A stretch of DNA of 8,201 nucleotides from assembly GCA_018817035.1 (NCBI GenBank), contig JAHIUV010000029.1, positions 1 to 8,201 on the forward strand, read 5' to 3'. This document shows positions 1-6,686 of this stretch, in pieces (the first letter of the stretch is position 1; every line of letters starts with the position of its first letter). Both the position numbers and the translations under genes were made by a program. Origin of the DNA: Candidatus Omnitrophota bacterium (GTDB lineage Bacteria; Omnitrophota; Gorgyraeia; Gorgyraeales; Gorgyraeaceae). The notes under the pieces were generated by a model. That model was given only the letters and a program-made list of their open reading frames with translations, was not told the DNA's origin and did not search any database.

Positions 1-555
1 AGACAATTCTATGAGCTCTTTTTTGGTATAAGAAGCGCCTGTCGGATTCGTGGGATAGTTAAAAATAATAGCTTTGACGCCCTTTGAAATATTTTTTTCC
101 ACAAGGGACGGAGTCAGCTTAAAGCCCGTGCTTTTTGTGTCAATGAACACCGGCCTGCCTCCGGCAAGAGAAGTAACCGGGTAATATGACACGTAACAGG
201 GCTCAGGTATCAGAACTTTATCCCCACTGTCCAATAAAGCCCTTACGGTTATATCAAGGCCCTCGCTAACGCCTGTAGTGACTAGTATCTCTTGTTTAGG
301 GTCATAGCTGATACCATATTTATTCTTTAAAAATTTTGATATCTGCAGTCTCAGTTCATACAGGCCCATATTGGACGTATAGGACGTATACCCTTTTTCG
401 ACAGAGAATATCGCCGACTCGCATATATTCCACGGAGTGACAAAATCCGGCTCTCCCACTCCGAGCGAGATAACGTCCTTCATGCCTATAACGAGTTCAA
501 AAAACTCCCTTATACCCGATGGCGGTAACTTTTGTACTTTTTTAGAAATATTCAT
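1..555 (-). CDS. Class I/II pyridoxal-phosphate aminotransferase, N-terminal part (runs off the left edge)
   Basis: I translated this frame by hand from the ATG at 553-555; it stays open for 185 codons to the window edge. The product is a fold-type I aminotransferase of the AspC/PatA-like class, which moves an amino group between an amino acid and a 2-oxo acid in the cytoplasm using PLP. Visible hallmarks are SGIREFF near residue 13, the substrate-loop motif GVGEPDF at 32-38, TTGVSEGL around 93-100 (cofactor phosphate region), and NYPTNPTGA at 166-174 containing the family NPTG. The PLP-binding lysine and C-terminal domain lie beyond the edge, so activity cannot be judged. A stop codon two codons before the ATG fixes the start, although no good Shine-Dalgarno sequence is visible. 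It follows the Lrp/AsnC-type gene by 44 nt, probably in the same transcript. Substrate is unknown; aspartate, alanine or aromatic amino acids are all possible. Confidence 0.9.
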   Translation of the reverse strand, partial: MNISKKVQKLPPSGIREFFELVIGMKDVISLGVGEPDFVTPWNICESAIFSVEKGYTSYTSNMGLYELRLQISKFLKNKYGISYDPKQEILVTTGVSEGLDITVRALLDSGDKVLIPEPCYVSYYPVTSLAGGRPVFIDTKSTGFKLTPSLVEKNISKGVKAIIFNYPTNPTGASYTKKELIELS

Positions 556-563
556 GACTTAAC

Positions 564-584
564 TTTCTGCTTTCAGCTTTCAGC
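564..584. repeat. Three tandem copies of a 7-bp unit in the aminotransferase leader
   Basis: On the minus strand the unit reads GCTGAAA, GCTGAAA, GCAGAAA. It fills half of the 44-nt gap between the regulator stop and the aminotransferase start, leaving only about 8 nt before the ATG. No function is evident; the purine-rich units could stand in for a ribosome-binding site or could be a slippage product. Confidence 0.7.
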
Positions 585-599
585 GGCTGATAATTACTG

Positions 600-1085
600 T
601 TAAAACGATATGGCAATACGTTTACTGCGCTCCGCGCGCTTAAGTATATCACCGTCCTCCTTGTATTTTTTCAGTAGAAAATGTGTTACAGTCCCCCTTA
701 CATTATCAAGCGTCGCGAGCCTCTGCGAAACAAAGCTGCTGACCGTCTGTATGTCCTCACCTTCCACGACCAGTAAAAGGTCATAAGAACCTGATAATAG
801 ATAACAACTCACGACTTCAGGAAACCTGTATATTCTCTCAGCTATATGATCAAAACCATGCCCTCTCTGCGGCGCGATATTTACCTCTATCAAAGCCCGC
901 ACAGACCTGGTCTTATCCTTTATGAGCTCCCTATTAAGGACAGTCTTGTATTTTACTATTACCCCATCTTTCTCAAATTTCTTTATCGCTTTCCTCACTA
1001 AAGCCGGTTTTTTCTTTAAGATCCTGGCTATTTCCTCCGGCGTAGTCCGCGCGTCTTTCTCAAGTATCTCCAGTATTTCTTGCAT
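600..1085 (-). CDS. Lrp/AsnC-family transcriptional regulator
   Basis: A 161-residue cytoplasmic DNA-binding protein, the usual size for this family. Residues about 1-50 form a winged helix-turn-helix (TTPEEIARILKKKPALVRKA, then the FEKDGVIVKYKTVLN wing), and about 60-150 form the RAM ligand-binding and oligomerisation domain, with the typical GSYDLLL core. Relatives bind amino acids as octamers or dimers and control amino-acid metabolism genes. The frame is open to an ATG at 1103 overlapping the upstream gene stop (ATGA), but I chose the ATG at 1085: GGAGG at 1091-1095 lies 5 nt before it, and the longer form has no ribosome-binding site. It sits 14 nt after the lipoyl-domain gene and 44 nt before an aminotransferase gene, which suggests that it regulates that gene or its own operon. 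Family is secure; effector and targets are unknown. Confidence 0.9.
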   Translation of the reverse strand: MQEILEILEKDARTTPEEIARILKKKPALVRKAIKKFEKDGVIVKYKTVLNRELIKDKTRSVRALIEVNIAPQRGHGFDHIAERIYRFPEVVSCYLLSGSYDLLLVVEGEDIQTVSSFVSQRLATLDNVRGTVTHFLLKKYKEDGDILKRAERSKRIAISF

Positions 1086-1090
1086 ACACA

Positions 1091-1095
1091 CCTCC
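1091..1095 (-). promoter_or_regulatory. Shine-Dalgarno GGAGG that decides the regulator start
   Basis: The minus strand reads GGAGG, five bases (TGTGT), then ATG at 1085. The first in-frame ATG at 1103 has no such sequence, so translation most likely begins at 1085. Confidence 0.75.
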
Positions 1096-1099
1096 ATTA

Positions 1100-1330
1100 T
1101 CATTCTATTACGGCAAGGACTCCGCCTACCTTTACCGTGTCGCCCTCTTTTGCCGCGATCCGCTTCAATACTCCCGTTACTTTAGAGGGTACGTTAAACG
1201 CGGCCTTGTCTGTAGCCATTTCGACTATATCGTCGCCTTCCTTGATTTCATCGCCTTCCTTGAAATGCCAATAAGAAACAATCGCCTCTCCTACGCCTTC
1301 AGCCAATTCAGGTAATTTCAATTCTGCCAC
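1100..1330 (-). CDS. Free-standing lipoyl-domain protein (E2-type lipoyl carrier)
   Basis: The whole 76-residue protein is one biotinyl/lipoyl-type flattened beta-barrel and nothing more. The modified lysine is Lys42 in MATDKA, matching the ETDKA/V turn of pyruvate/2-oxoacid dehydrogenase E2 lipoyl domains rather than the MKM of biotin carriers. Other family features are LPELAEGVGEA at 6-16, VSYWHFKEGD at 18-27 and EGDTVKVGGVLAVIE at the end. E2 subunits normally continue with a linker, an E1/E3-binding domain and a catalytic domain; here a stop follows at once, and the next frame is an unrelated regulator, so this is not a frameshifted E2. The start is GTG with AAGGAGG 4 nt before it. It lies 11 nt after lipA, so LipB and LipA probably modify it. 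Which enzyme uses the lipoyl arm cannot be seen; GcvH is a longer, different protein. Confidence 0.88.
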   Translation of the reverse strand: MAELKLPELAEGVGEAIVSYWHFKEGDEIKEGDDIVEMATDKAAFNVPSKVTGVLKRIAAKEGDTVKVGGVLAVIE

Positions 1331-1334
1331 AAAA

Positions 1335-1341
1335 CCTCCTT
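1335..1341 (-). promoter_or_regulatory. Strong Shine-Dalgarno supporting a GTG start
   Basis: AAGGAGG on the minus strand, four bases before the GTG at 1328-1330. It is one of the best ribosome-binding sites in the window and suggests the lipoyl-domain protein is translated well compared with lipA and lipB, whose sites are weak. Confidence 0.8.
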
Positions 1342-2202
1342 TTATTCAAGAGAAGAAGACCGCGTAAACGGACTGCATGAAAATTTCTTGAAACCCATCT
1401 CTTCCGCCCATTTTGAGAATTTATCAAATTCTCCGGGGCGCAAAAATTCCTCGACATCCAGGCATCCGGAGTCGGGCTTAAGATACTGGCCTATCGTAAG
1501 GATATCGCAATCAACATCCCTCAAGGCGTTCATTGTTTCGTAAATTTCTTTTCTTTCCTCGCCAATCCCCACCATTATGCCGCTCTTGGTCAGGAGATGC
1601 GGGGCTGATTCTTTCGCTAATTTTAAAACACCCAGCGATCTTTTATAATCCGCGCCCGGCCTTACCCTGTCATAGAGCCTGGGAACTGTCTCTATGTTAT
1701 GCGCGAAGACATCAGGCCCTGAAGAAATTACCTTTTCTATCGAGTCCTTCCTACCAAGAAAATCAGGAACGAGCAGTTCAATGTTAAGCGCGAAGGCCTT
1801 GTCTCTTAATATCTCCACGCAATCGGCAAAATGCCCCGCTCCTCCGTCACTAAGGTCATCCCTTGTAACAGATGTTATGACTATATTGCGCGCGCCAAGC
1901 CTCGAAACAGCTTCTTTTATATCAAAAAGCTCACGTTTATCCGGAGGCTGGGGGTCATTGCACAGCTCAATAGCGCAAAAACCACAGTTCCTGGTGCAGG
2001 AATTACCCAATATCAGGAACGTGCATTTCTTTCTCGAAAAACAATCATATATGTTCGGGCACCTGGCGCTCCGGCAAACAGTATTAATGCGCAGGGAATC
2101 CAGCAATGTCTTCAGTTCTTCTATCTCCTTATCCGGCCTTACCCGCTGCCTCAGCCAGCAAGGGAATCTCTTTAAATGCCCGCACGAGTTTGTTTTTAGC
2201 AT
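1342..2202 (-). CDS. lipA: Lipoyl synthase, radical SAM
   Basis: LipA inserts two sulfur atoms at C6 and C8 of an octanoyl group already attached to a lipoyl domain, using S-adenosylmethionine and sacrificing its auxiliary 4Fe-4S cluster. The 286-residue protein shows both cysteine sets: the auxiliary CX4CX5C at Cys43, Cys48 and Cys54 (CRSARCPNIYDC), and the radical-SAM CX3CX2C at Cys69, Cys73 and Cys76 (CTRNCGFC). TSVTRDDLSDGGA and AHNIETVPRLYDRVRPGADY are further LipA signatures. The C-terminal RSS, whose serine is the fourth ligand of the auxiliary cluster in studied LipA proteins, is kept, but the usual following Tyr is Ser. The start at 2202 lies 74 nt inside lipB; PCWLRQ at 14-19 aligns with the normal LipA N-terminus, so the overlap is real, and no other start codon lies between. 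Its Shine-Dalgarno is weak, suggesting translational coupling to lipB. Confidence 0.96.
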   Translation of the reverse strand: MLKTNSCGHLKRFPCWLRQRVRPDKEIEELKTLLDSLRINTVCRSARCPNIYDCFSRKKCTFLILGNSCTRNCGFCAIELCNDPQPPDKRELFDIKEAVSRLGARNIVITSVTRDDLSDGGAGHFADCVEILRDKAFALNIELLVPDFLGRKDSIEKVISSGPDVFAHNIETVPRLYDRVRPGADYKRSLGVLKLAKESAPHLLTKSGIMVGIGEERKEIYETMNALRDVDCDILTIGQYLKPDSGCLDVEEFLRPGEFDKFSKWAEEMGFKKFSCSPFTRSSSLE

Positions 2203-2779
2203 CAGATATATCCAATTCGCGGCAAAGTTCTTTTCTTAAAGACGTTATTTTAACACTATCCAGGCCGCACGGCCTTATGAACGAAAAAAATAAAAGATCA
2301 GGGTCTATATTTATCGCCATGCCATGATACGTGACCCATTTCCTGGCACCGATCCCTATTGACCCTATTTTTCTGTCTTCGATCCATATGCCTCTTAAAC
2401 CCGGCTTTTTTTCCGCGTAAAGGCCATATTGTTCCAAAAAATACCCGCCCACGTCCTCAAGAAAATCCAAAAAATTATGGATGTCACGGCTTTCATTTTC
2501 AAGCCTGAATATAGGATACGCGACTATCTGCCCCGGGCCGTGGTACGTGACATCTCCGCCCCTGTCGACATTGATAACATCAATGCCCGCGTGGGAAAGA
2601 TACTCCCTGTTCCTTAATATATTGCTCTCAGAACCTTTTCTTCCTATGGTGATCACGGGCTTATGTTCAGTAATAAGCAATATATTTTCACTGAGTCCGG
2701 AAGCAACAGCGTTCACCATCTCAAGCTGTAACTTATAAACCTCTAAAAAATCCGTAAGGCCAAGATCAATTACTTTCAT
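2129..2779 (-). CDS. lipB: Octanoyl-[acyl-carrier-protein]:protein N-octanoyltransferase
   Basis: LipB moves octanoate from octanoyl-ACP to the lysine of lipoyl domains, the first step of lipoate assembly. Signatures in this 216-residue form are RGGDVTYHGPGQIVAYP at 73-89, KIGSIGIGARKWVTYHGMAIN at 137-157 with the catalytic Lys137, and FIRPCGL with the acyl-thioester Cys171. The frame is open to a GTG at 2797, but I prefer the ATG at 2779: MKVIDLGL is a normal LipB N-terminus, and the longer version would start inside the palindromic repeat. An AGAAG sequence 5 nt before this ATG is a modest Shine-Dalgarno, partly supplied by the repeat end. The 3' end overlaps lipA by 74 nt. LipB depends on endogenous fatty-acid synthesis, unlike scavenging by LplA, so the cell probably makes its own lipoate. 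Confidence 0.96.
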   Translation of the reverse strand: MKVIDLGLTDFLEVYKLQLEMVNAVASGLSENILLITEHKPVITIGRKGSESNILRNREYLSHAGIDVINVDRGGDVTYHGPGQIVAYPIFRLENESRDIHNFLDFLEDVGGYFLEQYGLYAEKKPGLRGIWIEDRKIGSIGIGARKWVTYHGMAINIDPDLLFFSFIRPCGLDSVKITSLRKELCRELDISDAKNKLVRAFKEIPLLAEAAGKAG

Positions 2780-2785
2780 AATATC

Positions 2786-2921
2786 TTCTCGACTCACGAA
2801 GTTTACCCTGAGCGCAGTCGAAGGGTTCGCTCGAAGAATATCGCGTTGTTCAAGGCTAAGCCTCGAACAACGCAGAATATTGTTCGAGCAAAGTCCCGAA
2901 GCATCGGGACGGAGTCGAGAA
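2786..2921. repeat. 136-bp palindromic dispersed repeat (REP/MITE-like)
   Basis: The ends are a perfect 10-bp inverted pair: TTCTCGACTC at 2786-2795 and GAGTCGAGAA at 2912-2921. Inside is a long imperfect palindrome (about 2829-2890) centred on CGTTGTTC...GAACAACG with a nearly closed loop near 2858, and a separate perfect 7-bp stem GTCCCGA/TCGGGAC with a 4-base loop at 2893-2910. It shares blocks with the element at the right edge (ATATTCTTCGAGCG and AATATTGTTCGAGC). It fills nearly all of the 161-nt gap between hisD and lipB and has no coding capacity, so it resembles a non-autonomous element mobilised in trans. Class and mobilising enzyme are inference. Confidence 0.8.
2893..2910 (-). terminator. 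Possible weak intrinsic terminator after hisD
   Basis: Perfect 7-bp GC-rich stem GTCCCGA/TCGGGAC with loop TGCT, about 30 nt after the hisD stop and followed on the minus strand only by TTTGCTC. The short U-run makes efficient termination doubtful; it may simply be part of the repeat. Confidence 0.3.
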
Positions 2922-2940
2922 CGTAGTCTTTGATTTGCCT

Positions 2941-4161
2941 TTACAAAAACCTCGCTTTGTACGACTCCAGGTGCTTTACAAGGCCCTCTATTTTTGTCAT
3001 CCTCTCGATCGCTGTCTTTTCTTTTTCCAGCGCTTTTTTCGAATAAGTTATCGTGTGCATACCCTTAAGAAAAGACCTGACGCCCAATCCTGAAAAAAAT
3101 CTGGCTGTCCCGCCGGTAGGCAGCACATGACTGGGCCCCGCCACATAATCGCCCACGCATACCGGAGAATAAGGACCTACAAAAATAGCTCCGGCGTTAT
3201 TTATTTTTTTAATGACTCTGCTCGGACTTTTTATCAATATCTCCAGATGCTCCGGAGCGATCCTGTTTATGATCTCCGCGGCCTGATCAAGATTTTTCGC
3301 GAGCACTATGTAGCCTTTTTTCATTTCCTTGCTCATTGCCTTCGCGAACTTCTTTGAGGTAGTGACCAGTATCGCCATGCCTTTCAAGTGTTCCGCCTGC
3401 GCCTGCATGTCTTGTAAGACATAATTTTTATCCGAAAATTGGTTTGCCAGTATAGCGACCTCACTAGGTCCCGCCAACATGTCTATATCCACGTAACCAA
3501 ATACCTGGCGCTTGGCTTCTGTCACATAATCATTTCCCGGGCCTACTATCTTATCTACCTTAGGAACGGTTTCTGTGCCGAACGCCAGCGCGGCTATTGC
3601 CTGGGCGCCGCCCATCTTATAGACCTCGTCAACATTCAATAGGTTAGCCACCGCGAGTATATGGGGGTCCACTCCGCCGAACTTGTTAGGCGGAGTCGCG
3701 AGCACGATTTTTTTCACGCCGGCTATCCGTGCCGGCAAAACACTCATATATACACTGGATACAAGCGGCGCTGTGCCGGCCGGAACATATACTCCCACGC
3801 TATCAATAGGCCTGAATATCTCGCCCACCTGGACACCCTCGGACTTTTTCATCCTCCATGGTTTTGGCAGCTGCCGCCTGTGGAATTTCTCTATATTGGC
3901 TATCACGGACTTAAGGTCATCTATAAAACCCGTGTCTATGTTCTGATACGCGGCATTGATCTCATTGGCGCTGACTTTCAGGTCTTTAGCGGGGATCTTG
4001 ACCTTATCAAAACGCCTGGTGTATTTTAAGAGCGCGGCATCACCGTCTTCTCTTATATCATCCACTACCCTGCGCACCTTTTCAGTGACGCGTTTTTTGT
4101 TCCAGTAATACCTGTCGCACAGATTTTGTATCTCTTTGCTTGAAAGCCTCAATATTCTCAT
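2941..4161 (-). CDS. hisD: Histidinol dehydrogenase
   Basis: HisD carries out the last two steps of histidine synthesis, oxidising L-histidinol through the aldehyde to L-histidine with two NAD+ and a zinc ion. The 406-residue protein is slightly shorter than the typical 420-435. Recognisable blocks are VGVYVPAGTAP at 122-132, MGGAQAIAALAFGTE at 183-197, KIVGPGNDYVTEAKR at 204-218, and DMLAGPSE at 227-234. Zinc ligands by analogy with E. coli are Gln255, His258 (QAEH), Asp338 (GDY) and His397 near the C-terminus; the catalytic Glu304-His305 pair lies in APEHLE. The start codon overlaps the alaS stop as ATGA, with AAAGAGG 5 nt before it, so the two are probably translated together. No other his gene is in the window, so the pathway must be encoded elsewhere or beyond the edges. 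Confidence 0.97.
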   Translation of the reverse strand: MRILRLSSKEIQNLCDRYYWNKKRVTEKVRRVVDDIREDGDAALLKYTRRFDKVKIPAKDLKVSANEINAAYQNIDTGFIDDLKSVIANIEKFHRRQLPKPWRMKKSEGVQVGEIFRPIDSVGVYVPAGTAPLVSSVYMSVLPARIAGVKKIVLATPPNKFGGVDPHILAVANLLNVDEVYKMGGAQAIAALAFGTETVPKVDKIVGPGNDYVTEAKRQVFGYVDIDMLAGPSEVAILANQFSDKNYVLQDMQAQAEHLKGMAILVTTSKKFAKAMSKEMKKGYIVLAKNLDQAAEIINRIAPEHLEILIKSPSRVIKKINNAGAIFVGPYSPVCVGDYVAGPSHVLPTGGTARFFSGLGVRSFLKGMHTITYSKKALEKEKTAIERMTKIEGLVKHLESYKARFL

Positions 4162-6671
4162 ATATACCTCTTTGCTATTTCTTCCGCTTTCTTCACTATG
4201 TCCTCGACTTTAGCGGAAGTGCTGCCTCCTGCCTGGGCAAACTCAGGCCTGCCGCCTCCTTTTATACCAAACTCGGAGCCTATCTCATTGAGTATCGCGG
4301 AAGCATTAATAGGCGCATATGCCCCGACTACCATTGATATCTTTTTATCTTTTTCGGAAACCAGGACAAACACCACTTTTTTAAGCCTGGCTTTTATCGC
4401 GTCAGCTGTTTTTCTCAAAAGCGCCATATCGGCATTCTTTATCTCGGATACGATGACATCCGCATCCTTTATTTTTTCAGCGGTTTTCAGCAAGCTATCT
4501 ATATTCGCGTTAACAAACCTATTGCTTACATTAGCCAACTCAGTCTCCAGAGTCTTGAGCTTTACTGATAAAGACCCTATTTCTTTCAATATATTGTCCG
4601 GAGCAGTCTTTAACTCCTTAGCTATCTCTTTTATTAATTCCGCGTCCTTTTTTATCTTTTCCCCGGCCGCCTCACCGGTGATCGCCTCTATCCTCCTTAC
4701 GCCGCTCGCGACAGACGATTCAGACATGATCTTAAAAACTCCTACTTCTTTTGTCCTGTCCACGTGCGTGCCTCCGCACAATTCCTTGCTGTAATCGCCT
4801 ACCGCTACCATCCTTACTGTATCGCCGTACTTTTCCCCGAAAAGAGCTATCGCGTCATGCTTCCCGGCCTCATCTATGCTCATTTCCTTGACACATACAG
4901 CGCTATCCTTTTGTATATTATCGTTAACCAGTTCCTCTATCCTTAAAATATCATCATCTGTCAATGCCTTAAAATGCGTAAAATCAAACCTTAGCCTGTC
5001 AGGCGCGACCAGGGAACCCGCCTGTTTCACGTGCTGGCCCAGGACCTGCCGCAGCGCGTTATGCAAAAGATGCGTGGCGGTGTGATTCTTTTTAATATTA
5101 TTCCTACGCGCGAGATCTATCCTGGCAGTTACCTTATCGCCGGGATCCAATAAACCTTTTTTGATCTTTATCTTATGCTGGATCCTTCCGGCGACATCAA
5201 GCGCGTCGATAACGTCAGCCGCGACACTGCCTTCTTTTATTATCCATCCCGTATCACCTACCTGTCCGCCTTTTTCCCCGTAAAAATTTGTCTCTTTTAA
5301 AAAAATACTGTCTCCTGAGACCTGCAGTATTTCCGTCTCGATAGATTCCTTATCTTCTATAAAAATAGTTTCCTCGGGCAGTTTTATTTTCGCGTCGCCC
5401 TTGACCTCAAATATGGAACCTTTTATTTTACTTGTCTTCTTTGACTTTACGCGCTGCTCCTCCATACATCGATCAAAACATTTTATGTCCGACTTTATAT
5501 TCCTATCCTGCGCTATCTCCCGCGTCAGTTCCGGGGGAAAACCATAGGTATCATACAGCTTAAATATATCAGGTCCGGGAAGGACGCCGGAACTCTTTAC
5601 CCCGTCTATCATGGCCTCTAATCTTTCAAGTCCGTCATGCAGTGTATTCCTGAATCTCTCTTCTTCCGCCAAGACAACCTGGGCAATATCCTCCATCTGT
5701 CCGCCAAGTTCAGGGTAAGGCTTTTTCATTACCTTGACCACAGCCGGAACTAATTTATACAAGAACGGTTCCTGAAGGCCTAACCCCATTCCATACCAGT
5801 AAGCTTTTCTTATTAACTTACGGATAACGTAACCTCTCTCCTCATTGGACGGCATTACTCCGTCACCTATGCTAAATGTGACAGCTCTTATGTGGTCAGC
5901 TATGGCATTCAGCCTTCTGGCTTCGCCGTCTTTGACGCGCGAAACTCTTTTTATAGCATCTATGATCGGCAGGAACGAATCTATCTCAAAATTAGTCTTT
6001 TTGCCCTGCAATACCCTGGCTATTCGTTCAAGGCCCATGCCTGTGTCTATATTTTTATTCGGCAAAGGATCAAGCCTGCCGCCATCCTTCCTGTCAAACT
6101 GTGTAAATACCAGGTTCCATACCTCTACGCCGTCAGGCCCTCCGAAAAATATCTCTGAACACGGGCCGCACGGGCCGTTCGGACCGTCCGCGGGCGCGTT
6201 AGCGGGCCAAAAATTATCCTTCGCGCCAAGCTTCATTATTTTTTCTAACGGGACTTTAATGTCATCCTTCCATATACGATAGGTCTCGTCATCGTCTTTA
6301 TATACCGACACCCAGAGATCTTTTTCTTTTAACCCCAGCACCTTTGTCAAAAATTCCCATGCCCACGCGATAGCGTCCTTTTTAAAATAATCCCCGAATG
6401 AAAAGTTCCCCAGCATTTCAAAGAAGGTGTGGTGGTTAGGCGTCCTGCCGACATTCTCCAGGTCGCCTGTCCTCAGGCACTTCTGGCACGTAGCGGCTCT
6501 TTTCGGCCCTTTTACCCTGCCCATGAACTCTTCTTTGAATTGATTCATTCCCGCGCCGGTAAAAAGAAGGGTAGGATCATTAGCCGGAGTCAGCGAATCA
6601 CTTGGATAGACCTTATGCCCGCGTTCCCGGAAAAACCTCAAAAATAATTCCCGTATCTCATCAACTGTCAT
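4158..6671 (-). CDS. alaS: Alanine--tRNA ligase
   Basis: AlaRS charges tRNA-Ala and hydrolyses mischarged Ser/Gly-tRNA-Ala. The 837 residues (E. coli 876) include all domains: the class II catalytic core at 1-240, with RTPNHHTFFEMLGNFSFGDY at 76-95, GPCGPCSEIFF and the motif-3 segment DTGMGLERIARVLQGK; a helical tRNA-binding domain to about 460; the editing domain with zinc-ligand motifs HTATH at 530-534 and CGGTH at 632-636; and a C-terminal C-Ala domain with GGGRPEFAQAGG at 805-816. The frame is open to an ATG at 6716, but the extra 15 residues are encoded mostly by an arm of an inverted repeat. MTVDEIRELFLRFF is a normal AlaRS N-terminus, so I start at 6671. No Shine-Dalgarno precedes either ATG. 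It is followed directly by hisD (4-nt overlap). Confidence 0.97.
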   Translation of the reverse strand: MTVDEIRELFLRFFRERGHKVYPSDSLTPANDPTLLFTGAGMNQFKEEFMGRVKGPKRAATCQKCLRTGDLENVGRTPNHHTFFEMLGNFSFGDYFKKDAIAWAWEFLTKVLGLKEKDLWVSVYKDDDETYRIWKDDIKVPLEKIMKLGAKDNFWPANAPADGPNGPCGPCSEIFFGGPDGVEVWNLVFTQFDRKDGGRLDPLPNKNIDTGMGLERIARVLQGKKTNFEIDSFLPIIDAIKRVSRVKDGEARRLNAIADHIRAVTFSIGDGVMPSNEERGYVIRKLIRKAYWYGMGLGLQEPFLYKLVPAVVKVMKKPYPELGGQMEDIAQVVLAEEERFRNTLHDGLERLEAMIDGVKSSGVLPGPDIFKLYDTYGFPPELTREIAQDRNIKSDIKCFDRCMEEQRVKSKKTSKIKGSIFEVKGDAKIKLPEETIFIEDKESIETEILQVSGDSIFLKETNFYGEKGGQVGDTGWIIKEGSVAADVIDALDVAGRIQHKIKIKKGLLDPGDKVTARIDLARRNNIKKNHTATHLLHNALRQVLGQHVKQAGSLVAPDRLRFDFTHFKALTDDDILRIEELVNDNIQKDSAVCVKEMSIDEAGKHDAIALFGEKYGDTVRMVAVGDYSKELCGGTHVDRTKEVGVFKIMSESSVASGVRRIEAITGEAAGEKIKKDAELIKEIAKELKTAPDNILKEIGSLSVKLKTLETELANVSNRFVNANIDSLLKTAEKIKDADVIVSEIKNADMALLRKTADAIKARLKKVVFVLVSEKDKKISMVVGAYAPINASAILNEIGSEFGIKGGGRPEFAQAGGSTSAKVEDIVKKAEEIAKRYI
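4167..4173 (-). promoter_or_regulatory. Shine-Dalgarno of hisD inside the alaS 3' end
   Basis: AAAGAGG on the minus strand, 5 nt before the hisD ATG at 4161 and within the last codons of alaS. With the ATGA junction this indicates coupled translation of hisD. Confidence 0.65.
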
Positions 6672-6686
6672 GTGTAATCGTGGATT

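Noticed and set aside
1100..1330. Biotin carrier protein or GcvH
   Set aside because: The modified-lysine turn is TDKA, not the MKM of biotin carriers, and 76 residues with an E2-type pattern do not fit the longer GcvH.
600..1330. Frameshifted remnant of a full E2 acyltransferase
   Set aside because: The DNA after the lipoyl domain encodes an intact regulator, and the domain ends at a natural boundary with its own stop, so no E2 fragments are left.
2786..2921. CRISPR array or riboswitch between hisD and lipB
   Set aside because: There are no regularly spaced direct repeats, and the structure is inverted and shared with another site, as expected for a dispersed palindromic element.
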